Position numbers and translations under genes: made by a program. A DNA stretch of 64,000 nucleotides, taken from the NCBI GenBank assembly GCA_013399015.1, contig VWZX01000869.1, positions 434,001-498,000 on the forward strand, written 5' to 3'. Below the pieces are notes generated by a model. It worked only from the letters and a program-made list of their open reading frames with translations. It was not told the origin of the DNA and ran no database searches. The DNA comes from Galbula dea. Taxonomy: Eukaryota; Chordata; Aves; Piciformes; Galbulidae. Shown here in pieces: positions 24,226-33,265 of this stretch (positions are counted from its first letter, which is position 1; the number at the start of each line of letters is the position of its first letter).

Positions 24226-25647
24226 AATGTCAAGTTGAAGGCCTCAGCTGTGGCTATATATTTACTCTTGAGTGTTAGCTGACTGCACATTTAACAAAAC
24301 ACTCCAAATGACACCAATATGTTACTGCTCCTATTGGAAAATGGCTGGACAACCATGCTTCTTTTGATAAGTAGCCATATCTTGTCTGGGCAAATTATTC
24401 AGTTTTGATAAATTATACAAAGTAATTTGAGGAATAGACTGTTTTGTCTTCTGAGTATACTTATATAGATTCTTTGGGGAATAAACTCTATCTCCTTCTT
24501 GTAAATATTAATAAATAATGTTTTTTACATTTCACTGAGGTCCAATCAAACAGGCAAGAAATAACCACAATTGTAAAGGCTGAGCTACTAACTCAGTTCG
24601 ACGCCCTCAGAAGAACTTTAGCCGAGAGTGAGTTCAGGCAGTTAAAAAAAGCGGACTCAGTATAGCAGGGTTTTTGCCTTGTTTGAACTACAGAGCTTCT
24701 CCTTTATCTTAGTAAAAGCACAAATGCTTTGGGAATCAGTGACCCCGGTTATGACTCCATTAGCAGTTTGGCCCAGTTTTAATTAGCTGATGATGTGTGC
24801 AGTGTCGTTTGCTAATAAGGGTTGTAATGATTTTAGATGCATGTTGTTATAAAGCCCCCAAATTTTACTTGTGCACTGTCCAGCATTAAGCCTTCTGGTC
24901 TCTTCTGGGTCACCTCCACTTCTAGTGGGAAACCTGCAAGGGAGTCCTGATTTGAATGCTTCTGTGATGCTGACAAGGAGTCTTTCTGACTGGTGCTTTG
25001 CTGCAGTGGCTTTTGACAGCTGGATACCCAAATTCTCTCTGTAATTAACTGTGGACTGAGGGTCCATTAGAAAGGCATCTGATGGCCCTAGGCCACAGAT
25101 TTCTGGCTTCACCATGGCCCTGGAAATATCAGGTTAGCCATGAAATAATTTCAATTTACACCATGTGACTAAAATTGAGGCAAGCCTTTTAATACTGTGA
25201 ATAGCAGGGTAGGATGTCACAGAAGATAGCATAGGTGATGCGTTTTCAGAGTATGATTTATTCTTTTTTCATGTAGCCAAAAAGGAGTAAATGTTAATCA
25301 GAACACCTGAAATTGCTAACTTCTTGTGCTCAGTTTCACAGGTATGGTCTCTCCAGGAGTGTGATCATCTGTTCTTCTGAGCAACAAATAAGGGAGTTCA
25401 TAATCTGATATCAAGGGGGATTCATAACATCTAATTTATGCTATTTTGCTGTTTAACAGAGATACAATACAGAGCTTCCTATAGAAAAAAAGAGAGACAC
25501 AAATCCCTCCAGAAAGGCAAATTGGGGCACATCTTAGATGCATAAGTTAAAAATATGGTTTCCCCACTAAGTCTGTGTTTTGAAAATAGATTGTATATGC
25601 ATGTGTGTTTGTGAAATAAAAAGGTGCTATCACTTTGTTTAGCAAAA
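24226..25647. other. Unique non-coding DNA, no gene firmly seen
   Basis: Contains a 110-codon minus-strand frame (24783-25115) with a balanced composition. A CCAG acceptor-like site lies just upstream of it (about 25122-25125 on minus). No strong donor in phase and no recognised family, so it stays uncalled; see findings. Confidence 0.45.
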
Positions 25648-25757
25648 TCACAGAATCATGGAACCAGCCATGTTGTAAGGGACCTTGAAAGATCATTTGG
25701 CCCTACCTTTCATGGGAAAGGGAGCCTAGAGGAGATCATCTAAAACCCTGCCAGATT
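25648..25757 (-). mobile_element. CR1 3'-end fragment, diverged
   Basis: Starts with TCACAGAATCATGGAACCAG and continues with AAGGGACCTTGAAAGATCAT, the reverse complement of the CR1 3' end (GATGATCTTTCAAGGTCCCTT..GATTCTGTGA). Only about 100 bases are recognisable and they carry many substitutions. A second, better preserved CR1 3' end begins immediately after it. Confidence 0.75.
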
Positions 25758-26225
25758 GCATAGAATGGCCCAGGTTGGAAGGAACCTTAAAGATCACCTA
25801 GTTCCAACCCCCCTGCCATGGGCAGGGACACTGCACAGCAGACCAGGTTGCCCAGGGCCACATCCAGCCTGGCCTTGAACACTGCCAGGGATGGGGCATC
25901 CACAACCTCTCTGTGTAACCTGCTCCAGTGCCTCTCCACCCTCTGGGTAAAGAACCTCCTTCTAATTTCTAGTCTATATGTCCCCTCCTTCAGCTTATAT
26001 CCATTCCCCCCTATATCCTGTCCCCCTGCAATCTGACCAGCTGAAAAGTCTCTCCACTTCTATCTTGTAATCCCTGTTTAGGTACTGAAAGGATGTAATA
26101 AGGTCCCCCTGAAGCTTTCTCTTTTCCAGGATGAACAACCGCAAATCCTTCAGCCTATTCTCGTAGGGGAGGTGCTCTAGTCCTTTGATCATCATTTTGA
26201 TGCTTTTTGAGCATCTTGAAAACCT
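25758..26225 (-). mobile_element. CR1 LINE 3' portion, minus strand
   Basis: The reverse complement gives a CR1 3' end. The 3' terminus is at about 25758 (ATAGAATGGCCCAGGTTGG), followed inward by AAGGAACCTTAAAGATCACC, CATCCAGCCTGGCCTTGAAC and the ORF2 C-terminal region to about 26225. A minus-strand frame at 25995-26195 still encodes CR1-like residues (MMIKGLEHLPYENRLKDLRL, then LEKRKLQGDLIT). The subfamily differs from the 16.2-kb copy, and the 5' part is lost as usual. Confidence 0.93.
25995..26195 (-). pseudogene. CR1 ORF2 C-terminal remnant
   Basis: A 66-codon open remnant shows the CR1 motif series GLEHLPYENRL, LRLFILEKRKLQGDLIT, FQYLNRD. In intact elements this region lies near the C-terminus, after the reverse-transcriptase catalytic core. 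No functional domain remains. Confidence 0.8.
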
Positions 26226-27741
26226 TCAGCAATGAGGACTCTACCATGTCTCTCTGTAAAAATGCTTTACCAAGAATGCAATTAATTGCTTTTTAAAATC
26301 TCTGTCTACCAATAATGCATCTGAACAAAACAGAAAGAAAAACTAAATGTCTAGTGAGATATTCTGGATCTGATTAATTATAAGACACACACTAAGAAAC
26401 AAAGGACATTTAGTGCAACATGTTACCAGTGCCAGAAGATCTTACCTTCCTCAAAGTATGTCCTCATTTCCTTTCTACATTGTTTAGTTTATATTTTTGC
26501 CTATTTTATGGGATTCTCTGCCTCTGAGAAAGGCAAACTGGCCTCCTTGTTCCTCTATAACAAGGTTGCACATAGGATTTAACTAGGTGGTTTACCAAGT
26601 CCTAGGGGATAGCTTGTCATAGAGAAAAACCAAAATCAGAGTTAATGCTGCAGACTGGCAGCTCTATACAGCTCATTGTCAGGCTGATCTTCTCCTAAAA
26701 TCCCCAAATGGGTGTGGGAAGCCCCTTTGGGTGTCTAATGATAATGTGGTTTTCCTCTTTCATTAACTTTCGTATACAAGCCGCTATCATGCTGACTGGA
26801 TACTAAGGACTTTACTGCCGATCTACATCCAAGTCAATGCTACTTAAGGCTAATCACATACTAACTACATATCCCAGTGACAAAGCTGCATCCCCACTCT
26901 GTCTGTATTGATCTCCCATCAGTCATTTGTAAGTGACCGTGCTAGACATGGCCCTTGGGCATTTTTCCAATACAAAAGCCACTTAACATTAAAATTGCAG
27001 GATCTCTTTTGGCTGTTTTACAAGCCTTTATCAAAAGCATTTAAAAACCTACCTTTAATCATAACTACTATATGAATTTTTTTCACCTTTGACCATTGAA
27101 CCCTTTAAGATAACAAGAACATTTGTGCAGCAGACTGCCCTTCTTGAAGTTTTATTCATTGCCTGAGAGGACCACTAGAAGCAGTGGTAAAAGTAATGGA
27201 GAGAAAACCCTTTACAGCAGTGTTTTCTTCATTTTAAAAATCGCAACACTAAAGAGGGAGACCACATCGTGATTTCAGACATTTCTTTATCCTTTGGATA
27301 AGGTGCACTTCCATTTGCTTTATTCAGATAAACAGGCAGTAGGGCTGCCTCTGCCTTCCTAGTCCTCTGCCATATGCCCTTTCGCTTCTTGGCATGGACA
27401 CTGTGTTTGTTTTGCATGTCTACGTGAAAAGCCAAACTAGTACAAATTCTTTTACTTTATCACTGCCACATAGGAACACTGAATATATAATTTCAGACAC
27501 TCTGTGGTTGTTGGATCTTGTTCAGGAGGTTAGATGAGAATTTTAATCACATAATTCTGCCATCCTTTCTTTTCTGCACTGTTTCAAGTTTGCTCTGATT
27601 TGAGGATACATCTATGGCTTCAGAACAAGATTTACAACTGAATTTTTTCAAGTTTAGTACTCATTCAGCTAAACCAGCTTGTTATGTAGTTTGACTGTAT
27701 TCAAGTAGTAACCATTTTCTGGAAAGCTCGTGCAAAGCTGT
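26226..27741. other. Unique non-coding DNA, no gene seen
   Basis: No recognised repeat or RNA gene. The longest frame (68 codons, 27229-27435 minus) shows no family features. Confidence 0.55.
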
Positions 27742-28147
27742 TGTCATGGTTTAGGCCCAGTCAGCAACTCAGTAGCACACTGCTGCCTGCTTATTCCCCC
27801 TCGTGGGATGGAGTGGAGAATCAGAAGAAAAAGGTAGAGAGTTTGTGGTTTGAGATAAAGACAGTTTAATAGAAAACAAGGACAGAAGTAATAATAGCAA
27901 TAATACTAATAAAGAATATATAAAGCAAGTGATGTGCAATGCAATTGCTCACCAACTGAAACCCAATGCCCAGCCTGTTCCTGAGTCATGATTCCTCCTC
28001 CCTCTAGCCAGCTCCCCTAATTTATGTACCAAGCATAACATCATATGGTATTGAATATTCCCTTGATTAGTTTGGGTCATCTATGCTGGCTGTGTCTCCT
28101 TCCAGCTTCTTGTGAAAATAAACTCTATCCCAGTTGAACCCAGGACA
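27742..28147 (-). mobile_element. Solo LTR, avian ERV family A, internally deleted
   Basis: Reads in reverse as family A: TGTCATGGTTTAGGCCCAGTC at the plus-strand left end, then a GTTTGAGATAAAGACAGTTTAA block, GATGCCCAGCCTGTTC-like and CAGCTTCTTGTG segments, and AAACTCTATCCCAGTTGAACCCAGGACA at the right end. It is about 406 bases against about 590 for the other copies. The missing part lies between CAGCTTCTTGTG and AAAATAAACTCTATCCC at about 28115, i.e. inside U3. The TATA region is mutated (TTTATGTA near 28020). Flanking 5-base direct repeats (GCTGT / GCTCT) match at four positions and may be the target duplication. Confidence 0.88.
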
Positions 28148-28307
28148 GCTCTTCACACTGGCCTGCAGGAATTTTTAGAAAATGCTTATGGTGGAAAGCT
28201 GTACTCTTTACACACAAACCTGCAAGGTCTTCCCCTCACTAGAACTGCAACTTGCTTTATTTGTTGGACTGCTTTGAAACTTTAAACACGTCACATACAA
28301 GTCTTAC

Positions 28308-28590
28308 TTTATTCCCATAAGAGGATTCGTCAGTGCATTTGAAGGGCCATATGTTGAGTTGACACTATCAACTGTAGGCAATATGCCAACAAAGTACTCA
28401 GGCAGGCAGCTCTTCCCGAGTTCCAGACTATCTATTTTTTGACTATCTATTTTGATTTGTGTCTCATAAAATGCATCAATTACATATATAAGTAGAATTT
28501 CTCCACAGGATGTTAATGGAACAGTGTACAGCAAAAGGTCAAAAGTACTGTGACTGATCCTCTTAGAATAACATCCAAGAAAAGCTTTCC
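28308..28590 (-). CDS. Candidate 283-nt internal exon, unidentified protein
   Basis: On the minus strand, CTTTGTCTTTTTTAG ends just before position 28590, a good acceptor. GTAAGA starts at 28307, a good donor. The whole 283 bases between are open in one frame, about 93 codons plus split codons (phase 1 in, phase 2 out). The translation has a natural composition, with stretches such as LLLYTVPLTSCGEILLIYVI, LELGKSCLPEYFVGILPTVD and NSTYGPSNALTNPLMGI, and one N-glycosylation-like NST. A 15-base tandem duplication at 28426-28455 keeps the frame. I do not recognise the family and found no partner exon in compatible phase. It could be an exon of a large minus-strand gene, a fragment of a decayed gene, or chance. 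Confidence 0.4.
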
Positions 28591-30180
28591 CTAAAAAAGA
28601 CAAAGTATTTATAGTAATAATAGCAAAATACAAATGCCGCTTTGGAGTCTATTTGTCTAAATCTATAGTTCTCAAAATTTTTCATTGGTTGCATTACTTC
28701 TTAGGACTAAGACCAACCTACCTGCCCCAAATTTCACACTTTCTACAGATATGACACTTTTGGCTATATAAAAACAGATCTGATAAGAAGTTGTGATAAA
28801 ATAAAGGAATTAAGATTAAAATTAACAGTGTGATGTGTTCTTGTTGTATGACTTTTTGTCTGGCAGTATCACTGCTCTACAATATCAATGTTGTGTTTGT
28901 AAATATGATCATGAAGGAACTCTCTCCAGTGATGGCTAAAGACACAGAAAATTTTACATGTCTCCAGCACACCTGCTAAATGCTCACTGGTGAAATATGT
29001 GCTTCACTGGAATTTTTAGTTCTGTTCCCTTAGCACCCGCAGAGGAACCTGAGCTGAAATATGATTAATTTGGAATCACTTTGTAGATTGTTTACCTGGT
29101 GGTGAAAGTAAGTCTGTGATGGAGCATTAACAGCCCCAGATTGCTCTCCCTGGAGTGTTGGACTAAAGTATTCCAAGTGCACAAAAGAACAAAACCTCTT
29201 ACACAATATATATTTACCTATGCACAGAATGCAAGTGTTTATAATAAATCACCAAACTGTAAGTTCTTAGTGTACCTTTGTCCAGTACACTTTTCATAAT
29301 AAAATTAATTAATTAACTTAGTGGCTTTTTTATTTTTTTTAGTGAGCATTTGTCTCCCAAAGCCTAGACTGACACCACAAACTTACTAAACACATGCCAT
29401 CAAACTGATGGCAAATTCTGGACACTATTGTGGTGAGTTTGAATTGATCCAGCCACTGAGGGTACCAGTTCCATTTCCCATTAAAAAAAACTTTTAAACC
29501 AATTAACAATATTTCTTAAGCTTTTTTTTTTTATGAACTAGAGAAGACAAGTAACTCTAGATGGGCTATAACAGATTCGTGAGTTTTATGACAAGCCCAG
29601 CCATTGTGTCTGTGATCTGTCTGTGGGAATTCTAAAAAATATCAGGGTTAAAAAGACATCTTGCAGTGACTGTCTGTAAACAGAATTAATCAGATTGCAG
29701 TGATTTTGAGGGTTCCCTCAGAGCTTCTATTTGTTCCAGACAGGGGAAAAACAGGCTTCTGGGTGAAGTATTGGAATCAGAACTCGCAAACTTATAAAAA
29801 AAGACAGAGAGACTTAAGCTTTCTTATGAGAAACAGTGCAGAAAGTGCAACTGATATTAAAGCTGTCATGGAGAATCTCCAGGAGAGGCTAATGCCAAGA
29901 GATGATGGATGGGGAGATATAAACAACATTCATGTTGGTAACATACATGGAAAGGAATCAGAATGCAAAATATTGCAAAGAAAAATGGAAAAGTGTATTT
30001 TTTAACTTTCCAAATTTGCTGTGGATTCAGAGGGACAGAAGCTCTAGCTTCTTTTACCAGAAGAAATTCTTCTGCTCCTCTTCCTTTAAGATCCTAAGGA
30101 AGATCTTCCAGCTTCTACTGCAAAAGAGAAAACTTTTCCCGATATCCTGGTTTGAGTTAGAACAGTGATTTTGCTTTTCA
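28591..30180. other. Unique non-coding DNA, no gene seen
   Basis: AT-rich sequence with T tracts near 29325-29340 and 29523-29532. A 101-codon plus-strand frame at 29700-30005 has no family resemblance. No recognised repeats until the CR1 end at 30181. Confidence 0.5.
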
Positions 30181-30235
30181 CACAGAATCACAGAATCACA
30201 GAATATTAGGAGTTGGACCCCAGTTAGGTCTTTTC
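30181..30235 (-). mobile_element. Short CR1 3'-end fragment
   Basis: CACAGAATCACAGAATCACAGAATATTAGGAGTTGG is split here as three CACAGAATC tail units followed by the first bases of the CR1 3' UTR in reverse. Similarity fades by about 30235. The tail has three 8-base repeats, like other CR1 copies in the window. Confidence 0.85.
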
Positions 30236-30393
30236 TATGTGACTGCTGTTTCTGAAGTTAAAGGCATGTTTTTGCAGACAGTGTCTGCTTCTAGTAATGG
30301 TAATGCTTAATGTTTACAGTTAGTACCAAAGATTGCTATGCAGAAAGACTCTTGCTTATATTTGCTCCTATGGAGACCAAGATTACTGCTGAA

Positions 30394-30928
30394 TGTTCTG
30401 TGCCACAATGGGGGAGCAGTAACTAAAAGGTCACTTACGGGGAGGAGTGGACAGTTCATGTGACCCCAAACTGACCAAATAGGCATTCCATTACATATAC
30501 ATAATATTCACTATAAAACTGAGAGACCACGAGGCTCAAACTCTCTTCTTCAATGGAAAGTGTCTAAGGAGGACTTTGTCTATTCTGCCTTATATCTTAG
30601 TCCATCAGTTCCTGACCCCAGCTCCTGAATCCAGTTCCAATCTGTCTCTGAGTCCAGTCTGGGACTTTCCCTGTACCTGCCCACAGCATCAGTGGAGTTG
30701 GGTGATGTAGCTAACATCAGGGGTTTGGGTTCAGCATTGCTTTTCTGTATATTTGTATAGATTTCATTTTATTGTTAACACTTCATTAAAGCTGGTTTAG
30801 TTTTCCAGTCAGTAAGTCTCTGTCTCTTATTCCTTTTCTCTTCATCTACTGGAAAGGGAAAGAAGTTAACAGAGAGCATCTATCATTTGTGTAGTGGCTG
30901 GCCCAGCCCTAATCCTTCACACCTGACA
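30394..30928 (+). mobile_element. Solo LTR, avian ERV family B, plus strand
   Basis: About 535 bases have LTR architecture and match a second avian LTR family I remember. The left part has CACAATGGGGGAGCAGTAAC and GGTCACTTACGGGGAGGAGT. A TATA box sits in CACTATAAAACTGAGAG (30512-30518), followed by TCTGAGTCCAGTCTGGGACT. A CATTAAAGCTG polyadenylation site is near 30785, and a pyrimidine-rich U5 end runs into GGCTGGCCCAGCCCTAAT. The termini are approximate (TGT at 30394; CACA at 30919-30922 or GACA at 30925-30928) because no clear target duplication is seen. No internal retroviral genes flank it, so it is a solo LTR. Class (ERVL or other) is not decided by the sequence. Confidence 0.85.
30512..30518 (+). 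promoter_or_regulatory. TATA box of the family B LTR
   Basis: TATAAAA sits about 120 bases into the LTR and about 270 bases before its ATTAAA polyadenylation-like site (30785-30790). It fits the U3/R promoter position. Whether it is active is unknown. Confidence 0.6.
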
Positions 30929-33049
30929 AAATTACTCTCAGGGAGGATGATTATGGGTATGGAGTATACCTAGATACGCGTAAGCTTCTTGTCTGTTGAG
31001 TCTTTACCCAGCTGAAGAACTCCAACCATATCAAGTTAGCTCAACATTCACTGAAAAGAAGAGTTACATGCTTAAGAGTGTTCCCTGCCTCAATGCCTGA
31101 CCTACTTGGAGAATGAAAAAGTTCCATTTAGGAGAAGTAAACTTCCAAAGTTATTAATCAATATATTCCATTGGAGTCTTACTAGGCAACTTACAACCTT
31201 TATGAAATAATTAGATGTGTGTTGCAATTTTCCCATTTTAAATACCTCCTCTGACACATGAATCATTTCTTGCTTTCTTTCTTCCATGGACATGTTTTAA
31301 ACAGATAAAGTTTGGATTGCAGTTGTTGCATCCATAGAATCTTAATGCCTAACCTCAAAAATCTGAATGCTAAGTAAAGTCTCTACCCTCCAGAGCTTTA
31401 ACCATATCAATTTCTCTGTTTTATTTCTGGGTTAGTTTTTTCATTCTTCAACAAAAGAATAAGTAAATCCTCATTACCCAGAATCGGTTGAAGTCTGTCT
31501 ATTTAAAGGATATATTGGGTTTCTTGTAAGTCTGTGTGTGCGTGCAGAACTGCATTGCATTAGCATTCCTGAATACAGTCTTTTTAATGTGCTAATCTTA
31601 GGAAGGTAAAATCAACATTCAAATGGTAATTATTTAGGAAGTAAATTGATCAATTTGTCCTAAGCTCCATGAAGATGAACTGAGGTCAATCCTCTTTGCC
31701 TATTAAGATTGTGAAGATATCTAGTTGGATTACTTTCACAGTAAAAGCCTGTTTTCCACTAGGGTTTAAGAAAAGGGGAAAAAGGAAAAAAACCCCAAAC
31801 CTAAAAACAAACCAAAAAAACCCACACCCCATCACACTGAACTGAGCTTTAATGTTAGACCTTAGAAAAAACAAACTTTTCATTTAACTGCAATTTTCCT
31901 GGACCCAGCAAGCTGTCCATCTAAATAACCTCTGCATTACTAGCTTTTAGTACCATAGCTCTCCCTCTGGTGAAGGCAAAATTGTTGCTAACTAAAGTTG
32001 AGCTGTCTTGGTTCTACAACCCCCTATATATTTTCTGAAGTATTTTTAAGGCTTAGGCACGTGTGGATGAGCAACTACAATACATATAGAAGAGAGACTG
32101 AAAGAACTTGGAGGCACGCTATGCAAACATCTCTGGCATTTTAAACCAGTATAATGAATTTTTTTAGTTCAAGTGAAACACTTCAAAGTACTCATTGCTA
32201 AAATAAGAGACTATGAGTCTTAGAAAGAACACATTAATTGTTAGGTTAAAAGTACATAATTCCTAGTCACCAGACCACATGAATTCAAAACTTTTATTTC
32301 ATTTTACAAAATTAAGAAAAATTTTGTACAAAGAAACAAGTGGGCATCATGTCTCTGGCTACTGACTCATTCTAGGTCTTGAGCTTGAAATATCCTCAGT
32401 AGATAAACTTTTTTGTCTCCATTTCACCACTTTACTAGAAGCACTTTCCAGGTGGCTAAAGCATACCTATATGTTCAGCATTTTTTTCTGAAAGTATCAT
32501 TAGTGTGTTAATATGGATTTTCCTAATCATTTTATGATGTAAAACATTTCACAAATAAGAAAATTAGTAAGACTAGTATCTCATTTCAAATAGTGCTTTT
32601 CAGCTCATCACTGTCAACATGATTTTAACTGGTGGAATGTGATTAGTTTTAGGGGGTTCCCAAATTACCTGCCTTGGAGTGTATTTCAATAACAAGGCTG
32701 TGGAAGTCAAAGAAGACTTGTGGTTACTGCAGAACTCTATCAAGACTGGATAAGTTTAGGTAACCAGTTATCTATGCAGCCACTGAAACATTTCTGTCTT
32801 ATCAATTCCTGATGTCATATCATTTATGGTAAGAATGAAAACCAACAATATTAAAGGCTCTCATTTTATGGCAGTGACATCCTCCTGTCTCATCAAGTGG
32901 TGTGCTGCATAGCTGCAGCTTGAGATCCTATGCTAGCCTGAAGAGTAGTGGTAGTTTCAGATACTGTCTAACTCTTCAAAAATCAACATTTTTATGGGTT
33001 TCCCTTTAGGACTTATTGGCTATATGTAACCTGCAGGACAACACACAGA
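30929..33049. other. Unique non-coding DNA with an A/C-rich patch
   Basis: An A/C-rich low-complexity patch at about 31775-31835 (AAAAACCCCAAACC, CCAAAAAAACCC) gives a Phe-rich translation on the minus strand. No other repeat or gene is recognised. Confidence 0.5.
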
Positions 33050-33265
33050 GTCACAGAATCACAGAATGTTAGAGTTGGAAGGGACTTCAAAAGATCGTCT
33101 AGTCCAACCCCCTGCCACAGCAGGATTCCCTAGACAGGTCACACAGAAATGTGCCCAGACAGGTTTTGAGTCTCTGCATTGCCCCTTGTCTTGCCATTGG
33201 GCTTCATTGAGTAGAGCCTCACCCCATCCCCTGACACCCACCCTTCACATATTTATAAGCATACA
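33050..33265 (-). mobile_element. CR1 LINE 3' fragment with internal deletion
   Basis: Begins GTCACAGAATCACAGAATGTT and GTTGGAAGGGACTTC, the reverse of the CR1 3' end, and runs through CAGACAGGTTTTGAGTCTC. At about 33175 it jumps to a block that normally lies about 100 bases further in (GCATTGCCCCTTGTCTTGCC, then CTGACACCCACCC and ATATTTATAAGCAT). The simplest reading is an internal deletion. Two overlapping opposite-strand open frames here are artefacts of the repeat. Confidence 0.9.
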
